This document shows, piece after piece, positions 1 to 15,178 of a stretch of 20,000 bases of DNA. The translations under genes were made by a program, and so were the position numbers. The stretch is from positions 397,669 to 417,668 of the forward strand of contig NW_004754895.1 in the NCBI RefSeq assembly GCF_000188695.1. Reading direction: 5' to 3'. Position 1 is the stretch's first letter. Every line of letters starts with the position of its first letter. The notes beneath the pieces were generated by a model that did not search any database, was not told the DNA's origin, and saw only the letters and a list, made by a program, of their open reading frames with translations. The stretch comes from Salpingoeca rosetta. Its lineage: Eukaryota; Opisthokonta; Choanoflagellata; Craspedida; Salpingoecidae.

Positions 1-1
1 G

Positions 2-5711
<5,710 letters not shown>

Positions 5712-5747
5712 ACAAGGAACCAGACGACTGTGTGTGAGTGTGTGTGA

Positions 5748-5804
<57 letters not shown>

Positions 5805-6476
5805 TGTGTGTGTGTGTGTGTGCGTGTGTGTGTGTGTGTGTGTGTGAAACGTTGTCGTGTGGATGCGTGCTTTCGTTGTGTGTGCGCTCGCATTGTTGTA
5901 CACACTGTTTCTGGCTTTGTTTTTGTTTTTGTTTTTCTTCTGCATGCATCATTTCTGCTTTGCCCTTGATTGTTTGTTGCACGTAGCACGTGCGGTTACT
6001 GGCTCTGTTTGACTACTTAGCTTATCATGTCACTCTTTCGCTTCGACTGATGAGAAGAATAGCTGTTGTGCTTCACTCCTGCACACGTGCAGATAACCAC
6101 ACCCTTTCGCTTGTCTTTCACTTGTGTCTTTTGTGTACTGGCAGCCCTCCTTTATGCACACATCATGTCTCTGACATTCCCCGCTTCACCATGTTGTGGG
6201 TAACGTATGAACAACGACCAGCGAACAGCAAAGTCACCACCACGAGCAGAAGATAAAGAGAAGAAAAAGAGAGGAAAGGGGAGGGGGGGTGTGTGTTCAT
6301 GGCTTGCTTGCAAAGGGGATGGATCCACGTGAGTGCGTGCACGCAACGAAAGATCGTTTGTACAAGCGAGCAAGTAAGCGAGCAAGTGAGCAAGCTGTCG
6401 TCAAGGGCAACACAAATGCAGACGGCTGTGGTCACGGAACGGCGACCAGCCACCAAAGAACATGTTCCTGATTGCG
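5712..6476. other. Convergent intergenic region, MED13 / AGC kinase
   Basis: Tail-to-tail spacer that must hold the 3' ends of both flanking genes. Apart from the compound microsatellite I see no convincing ORF, no RNA gene and no exact AATAAA on either strand. A GTTTTT-type T-rich run (5920-5940) and a purine-rich AAGAGAAGAAAAAGAGAGG stretch (6254-6290) are the only compositional features. Confidence 0.6.
5729..5847 (+). repeat. Compound (GAGTGA)n-(GA)n-(GT)n microsatellite in MED13 3' region
   Basis: Begins 18 bp after the MED13 stop. GTGAGA-type units pass into (GA)n at 5779-5805 and then (GT)n to 5847. Probably in the 3' untranslated region. Confidence 0.9.
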
Positions 6477-7779
6477 CTAGAGAAGGTCGCTCACGCTACT
6501 CCACGCGTCATCGTCGTGACCGTCAACGCCGCCATCGCAATCGAGGCCGTGTGGTGGTGTCGGTGGTGCTGGTGGTGCTGGTGCACTGGTGCTGACGCCG
6601 TCGTGGCTGTGGCCGTCTCGTTGGCTGCCATTCTCGTGCTTGGGAGTGCCATTGCCATTGGCATGGCGACCATCACGGCTGCCCTTTGCATTGGTGCATT
6701 TGTCATTGACCATGATGCTGGCGACGATGATGGAGTCGTCGGAGTTGCTGCGCTGGTCGTTGTACTGCCGCTTCTGGTACTCCACAATCACGTCAAACAG
6801 GGCATCGCGGGCGCTCGGTGTGCGCTCAACAACTGCCCCTTCATTCTGGTCATCCACATCATCACCATCATCACCGTCATCAGCGCGGTGGCTGCCGTTG
6901 TGCGCATCGTTCTCAGCTGTGGTGTTGGTCGAACCTGACCGTGCGCTGTCCTCGTGTGCAATGATGGCGGGCGTTGCCATTTTCTGGTGTGATTTGAACC
7001 GCTGCAACATTGCAAACAGATCTTCATCGTCATCAGCATCGCCATCGTCACCCTGCTTCTGTGGCTTCTGCTGGCTGCGTTGCTGTTCGCTGTGCTGTTG
7101 TGGCTGTTCAATGTGCTGTTGTTGCTGTTCACTGTGCTGTTGTTGCTCGTCTTTGCCTGCACTTTGCTTCCCATCCTCAGGCTTCCCCTCCACGACGATC
7201 GCATCCGACCGCCGCTGTCGCTGCACCACTGGTGACACGCGGCCCGTGGTCACCGTGCTCGACAGCTGGCCAGTGCTTCTGCCATCATCATCATCGTCAT
7301 CATCATCAGCAGCAGCAGCGCTGCGGGCGTGAACAGCCTCGTGCTTGCTGTTGTGTGAGAGTTGAGCGCTGGCAAAGTGGGCTCGCAGCTCTTCATTATC
7401 TTCCTCATCATCATCGTCGTCGTCGTCGACATCGATGTCTTCTGTCTTGTCACTCGTTGGTGTCGCTGTGTTGGCGCTTTGAGTGTCCTTTTGCTGCTGT
7501 TGTAATTGTTGCTGTTGGTGTTCATCTGTGGAGTTGGTTGTCGTTGTGCCGTGTGTCTCTGCAGACGTTGTGGCTTCACCGCCGCCACCATCACCATCAC
7601 CATCACCATCGCCGTTGTGTGCGGTGTTTGCGATGAGGTACTCGAGGTATGAGCCGCTAAATCCCTCCAGACCGTTTGGTTTCTTCTTCTCCACAGGGGA
7701 GGGCGGCTCCGACGACACCTATGGTACCAGGTGTGTGTGTGTGTGTGTGTGCGTGTGTGTGTGTGTGCGTGCGTGTGTG

Positions 7780-7810
<31 letters not shown>

Positions 7811-10733
7811 AAGAACGACTGTACGACGGACACGATGACATCAACCAAGAGACACGAGCGTCACCTCAACAACCACCAGCATCATGTCTTCCGCGCACCT
7901 GTGTCTGGTCGGTGTGGATTGGGGCGACGCTGACGCCATCAAACCACCTCATGGGCTCGAGGTGGCTGTAGGACGAGATGCGATCCGCGGGTGCAGGATC
8001 CATCAGCTGTTGTTGGCCAAGGAGAATATGCAGGGGCGGCCAGGACGGAAGGTTTGAGGGTCAGGGAGGCGGAGGTATGGCAAACCAACGCCATGAATCG
8101 CATAGCGAAGCCACCAACGCAACGTTTACATGCACAGGTGCAAACACGCACACATGTGCAAACACGCACACATGTGCAAACAAGCACACATGTGCAAACA
8201 AGCACACAGGTGCAAACACGCACACAGGTGCAAACACGCACACAGGTGCAAACAAGCACATGACACACCAAACACACAATAAGTACGAACAACACAAAAT
8301 GAGTACCATACCTTGCGAATGACGACCTCGGCGGCGCAGTCAACAAACGACGGGAAGGGCAGATCGCACTCGTCAATCCGCCGTGCCATGATCATGCGGT
8401 CATGGGCGCTGTGGTCGTAGCGAAGCGCATCAATGCCCGCGGAGAACGGGTAGCGGCCGCACACAAGGATGTAGGAGACAACGCCAAGACACCACCAGTC
8501 GACGGGCGTGCCGTACGCTTCCTCCCGCAACAGCTCCGGTGCTGGTGGTGGATGGAGGTGGAGGAGGATGGAAGAGGTGAGTTGGGATGGAGGTGGTGCG
8601 TTGGGAGGGGATGGTGAGAGTGCTTAAGTGAGAGTGGAGAGTGTGGTCGTGAACAGGATTGCAGCGAGAGAGATGGTGAATTGGGCACACATGTGGATTG
8701 TGGCTTGCTGCGGGGTGTGGTGATAGGGATTCGTACATTTGACCACACAGGACAGCTCAAGGAAACACACACATACACATACACATACATATACACATAC
8801 ATACACACATTCATGTACACACACGTGAATGACGACGACAACGGCAACACGCACACCAACAGCGACAGCAACTGATACCCATGTATTGAATAGTGCCGCA
8901 GATGGTTGATGTGCGGCCCGAGGAAGGCAGAAATTTGGCCAGTCCAAAGTCAGTGAGCAGGATGCTGTCAGAGGAATGGTTCACAAGAACGTTCTCGAGT
9001 TTCAGGTCGCGAAACACAATCTGCTTCTGATGAAGAAACTCCAACGCCTGTCGCACATGCGCGTATGTTGTGTTGTGTTGTGTTGTGTTGTGTTGTGTTG
9101 TGTTGTGTTGTGTTGTGTTGTGTTGTGTTGTGTTGTGTTGTGTGTGTGTGCGTGAGCATTCACATAAGTTACAGCAGACGCAGCTGAGGAAGACATGCCA
9201 TTGCCACCACAGCAGCCTAACGCGCTGCAGTGCACCACCATCCCAACACAACACATTGCGTGACGGTGCAGCTTGGAAATCACCATGGCCATCTGTAGAA
9301 CATAACGCGCGGCCTGCGGGCTGGGCAGTCGCTTTCGGCTGCGGATGGTGTCAAACAGATCACGCCCACGGATGTACTCCAGCACCAGATACAGGCACTG
9401 TTCACTCATCCATGAGCTCAGCATGCACACGATATGCGGGTGCCCGCGTGCCGCATCCTACGAGTGACGAGTGAGCGAGTGAGTGAGTGTAAGTATGTAT
9501 GTGTGTGTGTGTAAGTATGTGTGTGTATGTGTGTGCGTGTACGTGTATATGTGTGTGCGTGTACGTGTGTGTATGTGGGTGTGTTTATGTGTGTGGGCAT
9601 GGTTGTATTTATGTGTGAGTGGGCATTGCAGCAGTGTCAACATTCGAGCCACACGCCGTGCACTGACCAGGACTGCGCGCTCTTGTCGAATTTGTTCCAG
9701 CATGTTTGGGTCCTGCATGGTGTCCAAATGGATGATCTGTACCATGACGCGTCACGCTCACATGTGAGATAGTGTGTGCTGCGCACGACCACTTTGCTGC
9801 AAACAGTGCAAACCAGTGGCATGACGCCGCATGACACGCAAGGACGACGGTTCTCTCACACCTTCACTGCGTATTTCTGCTTATTGGACTTGGCTTCGAC
9901 CAGCAGCACCTGTCCGCAGCACAGGTAATCGTTTGAGAAGAGAAAAAGGTGGACGGAAGAACATCCAAGTGCACATGCATGGTGTGTGCACTGTGTGTGC
10001 ACTGTGTGTGTGCACTGTGTGTGTGTGTGTGTGCATGTGTGTGTGTGTGTGTGTGTGTGTGGACGCGCATGTATGGTGGTGGGTTGCAGTACCGAATAGG
10101 AGCAAGCCAAAACCTCACCTCGCCAAAGGAACCTTTTCCGATTGTGCGAATCACCTACAGACGCCAGCAGCAAATCATACACCAAACAAGCACAGTTTAG
10201 CAACAGCGGTGGCACATCACGGTGACAGCAGCAGCGGCAACAACACGTCGCTGAACAAACAGCGAGAGCACACACACACACACACACACGCACACACACT
10301 GACACACACACGCACACACTGACACACACACACACACTGGCATGCAGCTGCATACTGAGTAGTCTGCAGGGGACTTGATGTCTGCTGACCGCAGGCGGGT
10401 GGCACTGCCAGTGCGTTTGACGGCCGACAAGAGTCGGGACGCCGCACGCACTGGTGACAGCCATGGCGACCGCTTTGGCGTAGCATGCGATGCCGCCACT
10501 GTCGATGTTGGCGGCGGCGCCATGTCTCTTTCTCCTCCTCCTCCTCCTCCTCTGTCGCTGTCACGTTGACCTTTTCGAGCGCCAGGCTTTCGACTGCTGC
10601 CTTGAGCACTACCGCTGCTGCGATCACCAACTCCACCCGCTTGTCTCGGCTGTCGTGTTGCTGCAGCGGCGTCCCCACCTGCACCACCAGCGTCACCTTT
10701 GCTGCTTCTTCTTGTCCTGCTTCCTCCTCCCAT
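6477..10733 (-). CDS. AGC-family Ser/Thr protein kinase with long acidic/Gln-rich C-terminal tail
   Basis: Inferred exons in transcript order: 10733-10356, 10154-10119, 9909-9862, 9736-9653, 9457-9284, 9047-8879, 8541-8312, 8006-7899, 7718-6477; about 822 residues, stop TAG. The ATG has a good context (ACAATGG). Motifs: G-loop IGKGSFGE (residues 131-138), YAVK with K154, alpha-C RQER with E173, FRDLKLEN (D254, N259), DFG (273-275), CGTIQYMAPE split by an intron, VDWWCLGVV, and [19 protein letters not shown] and CGTIxYMAPE point to the AGC group (S6K/RSK/AKT-like). T288 occupies the activation-loop site. After the catalytic domain come [12 protein letters not shown] and [12 protein letters not shown], positioned like turn and hydrophobic motifs. 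About 385 further residues are Asp/Gln/His/Ser-rich. I cannot assign a subfamily. Confidence 0.9.
7732..7810. repeat. (GT)n microsatellite in kinase intron
   Basis: GT tract with GC interruptions in the intron 7719-7898 (minus strand), just upstream of its ACCATAG acceptor, so on the sense strand it is a CA tract next to the 3' splice site. Confidence 0.9.
8138..8263. repeat. 18-bp minisatellite, seven units, in kinase intron
   Basis: Units start at 8138, 8156, 8174, 8192, 8210, 8228 and 8246 (the last partial). Consensus GTGCAAACACGCACACAK. Two sites vary: ACACG versus ACAAG in the middle and a final T or G. The array lies in the intron 8007-8311 between the IRK and LMDPAPADR exons. Confidence 0.95.
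8766..8825. repeat. CACATA/CA-rich simple repeat in kinase intron
   Basis: Imperfect ACACAT and ACAT units inside the intron 8542-8878 that splits MAPE. Also in this intron (8536-8660) is a purine-rich GGTGGTGGATGGAGGTGGAGG stretch close to the acceptor. Confidence 0.8.
9066..9140. repeat. (TGTTG)15 pentanucleotide repeat in kinase intron
   Basis: Fifteen perfect TGTTG units followed by (TG)n to 9150. It lies in the intron 9048-9283, about 20 bp from the acceptor of the exon carrying the catalytic FRDLKLEN motif. On the sense strand the unit is CAACA. Confidence 0.95.
9484..9600. repeat. GTAT/GT-rich simple repeat in kinase intron
   Basis: Degenerate GTGTGT, GTATGT and GTACGTGT units in the intron 9458-9652, between the alpha-C helix exon and the [10 protein letters not shown] exon. 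Confidence 0.75.
9982..10062. repeat. (GT)n tract with GTGCACTGT units in kinase intron
   Basis: Three to four GTGTGTGCACT units (9982-10012) grade into (GT)n to 10062, within the intron 9910-10118. Confidence 0.85.
10268..10339. repeat. (CA)n with GACACACACG units in kinase intron 1
   Basis: CA tract interrupted by TGACAC units in the intron 10155-10355; sense strand reads as GT, starting close to the GTATGC donor. Confidence 0.85.
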
Positions 10734-10989
10734 TGTCTTGGTTGCCGAAAATCTGCATGCATCTTTTTATGATCATCCACAATGCAACTGCCGCAGATAG
10801 TTCACCTATATCTTCACCTACTTTTCAGGACTCGTTGTCGCGCCAAACCCGGAAATCAACAACAACAACAACAACCACAAGAAGCAACTCCTGCCTGCCA
10901 CGTTCACATACACACGCACATGCACACGCACGCACAGACACGCACACACGCGCCTTCCGCATCCCTGAGACACCTTCACCACCACGAGG
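10734..10989. promoter_or_regulatory. Divergent intergenic region, kinase (-) and EAF6 (+)
   Basis: Only 256 bp separate the two start codons, so both promoters and 5' leaders must overlap or sit back to back. Minus-strand sequence about 35 bp upstream of the kinase ATG contains CATAAAAAG and the palindrome ATGATCAT (10770-10777). The EAF6 side has an (AAC)n stretch (10857-10877) and CACACGCA-rich sequence (10905-10950). No element can be assigned a function from sequence alone. Confidence 0.5.
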
Positions 10990-11191
10990 ATGAACTCACG
11001 CCTTCGCGAGCTGGAGGACCGCCGTCGTCAACTCGAGGTCGGACGCACGGCGAATGACATCGTGTGCACTGTGTGCTTTGAGTGTGGCTGGTGTGCCATG
11101 ACATCATGCTCACGTGTTTTCGCGTGCTTGTGCGTGTTTGCGCCGACAACGACGACAGAACAACCTGGAGGAGTTGGACATTCAGGTGAAT

Positions 11192-11233
<42 letters not shown>

Positions 11234-12096
11234 TTCGCGCGCGCGTGGTTGCGCATGTGTCTGCGTGCCTGTCTGTGTGTCTGCGTGTCTGTCTGTGCAA
11301 GGTGTTTGAGCTGCTGTGCGGTTTTGTTTGTGCAAGAGTTTGCATCTTGTTTCCCACACGCGCCTTGATTGCGTGCTGATAGATTGCCAACTATGAGACG
11401 ACGTTTCTGAATGAATCGCCTTATGGAAACGCAGTCCTCGGCTTCACCTCGACCCTGTGAGCGCGCTCCTGCCTTTGCTCCCGCGTGCTGCTGCATCTGC
11501 TGCTGCCTTTGCTTCTGCTGTTGTTGTTGGTGGTGGTGGTGGTGGAGATTGTGATTTAGGCTCACGTGCTCTGCTTTCGTGCACTGTATGTGCGCTCCGC
11601 TTCCGTGCTCTGTATGCGCGTGCGACGCAAGGCAAAGCCCAAAGGAGATTACACCAGACCAGCGCATCTTCTCGTCCTCCTCCAAATGGAACAAGCTGGC
11701 AAGTCACTGTGGTGGCTGTGTCGTATGTGTCTGTCTGCACATCCATGTTCATGCACATATGTTTGTGTGTGTGTGTGTGTGTGTGTTGCCTGTTCAACAA
11801 ACAACACATGGTGTATGCCATCAACAGCGACGCGTGACCAACCAAGCCAACCAACCAACCTTTACATGCCACATAACGCTCCATCTCAACAGTCCACACC
11901 TTCATCGGTGGTGCCAGTGCCGCCACCGAGCACGACGGGCAGAGGAAAGGGCAAAGGCAAAGGCGAAGGGAAGGGGATAGTTGAGGAGGAAAGGAAGGAG
12001 GAGGAGCAAGGCAGAGGCAGAGGCAGAGGCAAAGGGAAGGGGAAGGGGAAGGGACAAGGGAAGGGAAAAGGAAAGGGAAAAGGGAAGAGCGAATGA
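10990..12096 (+). CDS. EAF6: EAF6/MEAF6-like subunit of NuA4 / MOZ-type histone acetyltransferase complexes
   Basis: EAF6 is a small nuclear coiled-coil scaffold protein of histone acetyltransferase complexes. Inferred exons: 10990-11037, 11159-11185, 11383-11456, 11632-11698, 11893-12096; about 139 residues, phases consistent. The joined N-terminus, LRELEDRRRQLE + NNLEELDIQ + IANYETTFLNES, restores the family coiled coil (like RxELxxLxxRKxELxxxLxxLExQIxxxExxYL), followed by PYGNAVLGF (family: YGNxxxGW/F) and TPDQRIFSSSS (family: xxDRxFSxSS). The last exon encodes Pro/Ser, then a highly repetitive Gly-Lys/Arg tail, plausibly replacing the basic tail of animal MEAF6. The fourth donor is uncertain: CTG|GCAAGT (a GC-AG intron) or GTC|GTATGT at 11723; both keep phase and differ by eight residues. 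Confidence 0.75.
11193..11228 (+). repeat. (GT)n microsatellite in EAF6 intron 2
   Basis: Starts a few bases after the donor CAG|GTGAAT at 11186; the tract then degenerates into GT/GC-rich sequence to about 11300. Confidence 0.9.
11764..11787 (+). repeat. Short (GT)n tract in EAF6 intron 4
   Basis: About 12 GT units within the intron that ends at the CAACAG acceptor, 11892. Confidence 0.85.
11940..12092 (+). repeat. Polypurine, G-run-rich coding repeat in EAF6 last exon
   Basis: An almost uninterrupted purine strand of AAAGGG, AAGGGG and GCAGAG units encodes the Gly-Lys/Gly-Arg tail. Many runs of three or four G spaced by two to four bases make it a candidate triplex or G-quadruplex former on the coding strand. 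Confidence 0.85.
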
Positions 12097-12804
12097 CACG
12101 TGGCAAGAGAAGGCAATGCGTGCAATGTGACTGTGTCGCCACCTGAGCGCTTAATTATACCTGGTCTAACTGACACGTAGCTTGTGTTTTGTGTGAGCAT
12201 GTGTGTGTGTGTTGTGCTTTTTGTACACACGCGATGATGCCGTTGCATGATCAGGGTCGCCATAGTTTGGCACTCAATATATTGTACATTGCTAGGCGAC
12301 AACAGCGTCATGTCACAGCCAAACAAGCCAAAGCTCCAAGTGGTGCGTGCATGCAAGCAACGCCTGCACACGCAAGAAAGCAGCTGAGTACGAGCGCGAA
12401 AGCTCGCGCAATAACACGCGACACGGAGAATGTGACAGAGGGACAGAGAGGTGCGTGGAATCAACACACCACACAACAGACACGCACAACACAACACACA
12501 TGCAGCGAGCGGGCATGGGGTAACAGATACAAATAGATCAGGTTGAAATCGTACAGCGAGAAATCTTCGCGTGCCACAAAAGGGACGGGAGAAGAGTAGA
12601 AAGGGTACACCTAACTTCAAATGGTCAATTAGTGGTGGAGGGATGGGGTATGGACAGAGGAGAAAGGAGCAGGGGAGGAGGGGGAGGAGGGGGAAGGGCG
12701 CAAGAGCAAAACAGGAGAGCGGGGCAGGTGGGTTGTGAAGAGGGAATCATGTGCACACGTCAGCGATCGCTGCAGCTGCAGTGTCAGAGAAGACACAGTT
12801 GGGC

Positions 12805-12867
<63 letters not shown>

Positions 12868-12870
12868 CGG
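12097..12870. other. Convergent intergenic region, EAF6 / nucleoside transporter
   Basis: No supported gene. It holds an AT-richer patch (12148-12300, including CAATATATTG), a run of ACACAAC-type sequence near 12470-12500, a purine tract rich in GGAGG/GGGG (12630-12725), and a (GT)n tract next to the transporter stop. A 115-codon open frame at 12189-12536 shows no recognisable domain and I do not call it. Confidence 0.6.
12808..12866. repeat. (GT)n microsatellite immediately downstream of transporter stop
   Basis: A pure tract of about 58 bp beginning four bases beyond the transporter stop codon (minus strand), so it lies at the very start of that gene's 3' untranslated region as CA on the sense strand. 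Confidence 0.95.
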
Positions 12871-13585
12871 TTAAGTGATGGCGAGGGAGACGCCGAGCGC
12901 AATGGCCATTGCAATGTAGTAGCACGTGTTCATGATGGTGGAGGCCTTGGTGCGGTCTGGTTTGGCGGCAAACTGGTTGGACGCGTGGGAGAAGGCGAGC
13001 GCAAACACGCCCCCGCCAACATACATCTGCAGGCCGTTCACCACCAGCACGCCAATGTCGCTCCGCGGCAGCTGTCATTTGTGCATGTGTGGGTGTAAGA
13101 TTTGGGGGGGGGGCGGTGTTGGGAAGAAGTGTGAGAAGCTGAAGGGAACATGGCACATGCACACACAGAGCGCGCAATCACGCGGGTGATATATCCAATA
13201 CACACGCGCACACACGCGCATACAGAGCACGCAATCCACATGGGTGGTACAGCCAACACACACACACACACACGCGCGCATGCACATGCACAGCATATGC
13301 CACGCAGTCGCACATACACAACATACGCCACGCAATCTTCTACACACCACGTCGCGTGCGTAGAGGATGGCAAAGGGGATGACGAGGAGCCGGACAAAGG
13401 AGAGGATGAGGATGATGCGGGAGGTGAGGGCGCGGCGCACAACGTCGATGGATGTCGTTAGGATGCCGAGCGCACCGCAAATGTAGTAGTCGTACCTGAC
13501 AATGGAGTGAGTTGACAGCAGAGGGTTGAGGGGGTTGTGAGGTGATGGTGGGAGGGTGTTGGGTGGAATTAACCAGCACGCATGA

Positions 13586-13625
<40 letters not shown>

Positions 13626-14513
13626 TGGAGGAGGGTGGGGAGGTCGTCGTATTGCGTTGGCTTAAACTTGATATAGAGCGAGGCGACGAGGGTGGAGCAC
13701 ACTGTCATGAGCAGCTGCGCTGTCATCTCCTTCCAACACATGCGCAGCATATCCCAGTTGGTGTAGTGCGACGACGCAGTGGACAGCGCATCTGCAACCG
13801 TGGCCGCGGACGGCTTGCCGTGGTCACGTCTACCGAACGATGACGATGTCGGTGGTGCGGAGCTGCTGCTGCTGCTGCCACTGCTGCCATTGAGGAGGGG
13901 CATCATGGCACTGGTGCTGCCGTCTTCAACATCGCTGTCCGCCTCCTCATCATCACTGCCATGGTGGTGACGACCATTGTTGCTGTTGCTGTTGTTGTGG
14001 AGACTGGCCACGTCTGCACTTGCGTTGTTGCTGCTGCCGTAATTCGCCCTCTTGATGCTGCTGCTGCGCCTTCGCGTTGTTCCCGCCACCACAGATGCGC
14101 CATCCCCGCTCACCGCCGACGAGCCCGCCGGCAGCAGCGGCGTGTGCTGGCTGTTGCCGTCTTTGGTCCGCCTGTTGACGCTGCCGTATGTGCTGTCGTC
14201 ATCGGCGGAGGTCAGCTGTGCCCGCACAAGAGCAGCGCGGAGCTCGGCGTCCTTGCGCTTGAAGACGGCTTTGCCGCGCGGGTGCTTTGCGATGCCAAAG
14301 TAGCACAGCAGGCCCGCCAGCGTGAGAAACGCTGCCAGCAAGTAGTACACCAACACGCTGTGCCAGCGCACCATCCAGTGGTCGTCCTGGGTGTGTGTGT
14401 GTGTGGGGGGGGGGAGGGATGGGAGGAAGAAGGAGGAGTTGAGGGGGTGACAAGAAAAAGGGGGTGACAGAGTGACAAGACAGAGTGACAAGAAAAGGGG
14501 GAGAGCGAGAAAT

Positions 14514-14580
<67 letters not shown>

Positions 14581-15178
14581 TGCACGCACGCACGCACAAA
14601 ACCACACACCCAAACACACACGATACACGCACCTCGTCTTTGACGCAGAGGTCCTGGACCGCAATGTTGATGGGCGCAAAGATGAGAAAGGGCGAATAGG
14701 TGCCGACGAAGAAGAACGGGTGCATGCTCGGTGGGAACATGGTGATGACCTGCACGAAACAGCCAAAGCTGATGCTGATGCCCAGGCCCAGAACGCCCAT
14801 GAGCGCGTAGATGAAGCCAAGATCACCCTCCAGCTTCATGTTCTCAAAGGCGCCGAGGACTAGGCCCAGGAGCGCGGCGACGGACCCCAGCACCGCCACA
14901 AGCAGCCGCGTCGTCGTCGCCTTGTACGTGCCGTACTTGAGGTCGTGTAGCACGTCGTACTTGTTCTGAATGATCTGCACCAGAATGCCCGGCATGAAGA
15001 TGGCGCACGAGGCGAGTGCGTAGAAGCGGTCGCCAAGCCCAAAGCACTTGGCATACATCTGCGTCTGCATGAACACGGCCTCTGAACGCGCAAACACGCT
15101 CAGGCCGCACACCAGGAAGAACAACTTCAACGCCAGGCTGGTTGAGGGGTCATTGTTATGATGGGTATCCGCAGGCAT
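12871..15178 (-). CDS. Equilibrative nucleoside transporter (ENT/SLC29)-like membrane protein
   Basis: Likely moves nucleosides or related solutes across a membrane. Inferred exons: 15178-14633, 14386-13626, 13495-13348 (or to 13351), 13071-12871; about 551 residues, stop TAA. The start has an excellent context (GCACCATGCC). By eye there are eleven hydrophobic segments: about five in exon 1 (residues 14-174), one at VLVYYLLAAFLTLAGLLCYF, a hydrophilic loop of about 190 residues, then five more. Eleven TMs with a long loop between TM6 and TM7 is the ENT topology. TM8 reads SIDVVRRALTS: D453 and R457 have the D-x-x-G-R spacing of ENTs, with Gly replaced by Arg. FGCFVQVITMFPP resembles the TM4 region, and RLLVIPFAILYA and NGLQMYVGGGVFALAFS resemble TM9 and TM10. 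The usual TM1 PWN motif is not visible, so it is divergent; another 11-TM carrier family is possible. Confidence 0.7.
13588..13620. repeat. (CA)n microsatellite in transporter intron 2
   Basis: Lies four bases from the CCA|GTGCGT donor (minus strand) of the intron 13496-13625, so the sense strand reads GTGCGTGTGTGT from the splice site onward. Confidence 0.9.
13790..14200 (-). repeat. Coding low-complexity loop of transporter (Ser/Asn/His/Asp-rich)
   Basis: This part of exon 2 encodes runs of Ser, Asn and acidic residues (for example SSGSSSSSSAP and SNSNNG) in the loop between predicted TM6 and TM7. The frame is open and phase-consistent with both flanking TM segments. Confidence 0.85.
14515..14590. 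repeat. (CA)n microsatellite in transporter intron 1
   Basis: About 62 bp of CA followed by CGCACGCACG, in the intron 14387-14632. The same intron has a G10 run at 14405-14414 and a short (GT)n abutting the acceptor side (14390-14404). Confidence 0.95.

Noticed and set aside
6462..7636. Plus-strand open frames opposite the kinase tail (for example 6589-7332)
   Set aside because: Mirror readings of Asp/Gln/His-rich codons on the minus strand; Cys/Ser/Val runs typical of antisense to CAG/GAT repeats.
7657..7718. A separate small gene starting at the GTG at 7718
   Set aside because: GTG is not a likely eukaryotic start; an acceptor (CCATAG) directly precedes it and the frame continues from the kinase exon 8006-7899.
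8138..8263. CRISPR-like direct repeats
   Set aside because: Units are contiguous 18-mers without spacers, in a eukaryotic intron; this is a minisatellite.
10217..10780. Alternative N-terminal frame of the kinase from 10780
   Set aside because: It begins at a non-ATG codon and does not join in phase to the G-loop exon, whereas the frame from ATG 10733 does (PADYS then VIRTIGKG).
12189..12536. 115-codon plus-strand open frame between EAF6 and the transporter
   Set aside because: No domain, no splice partners and a composition like the surrounding CACACA/CAACA-rich DNA.
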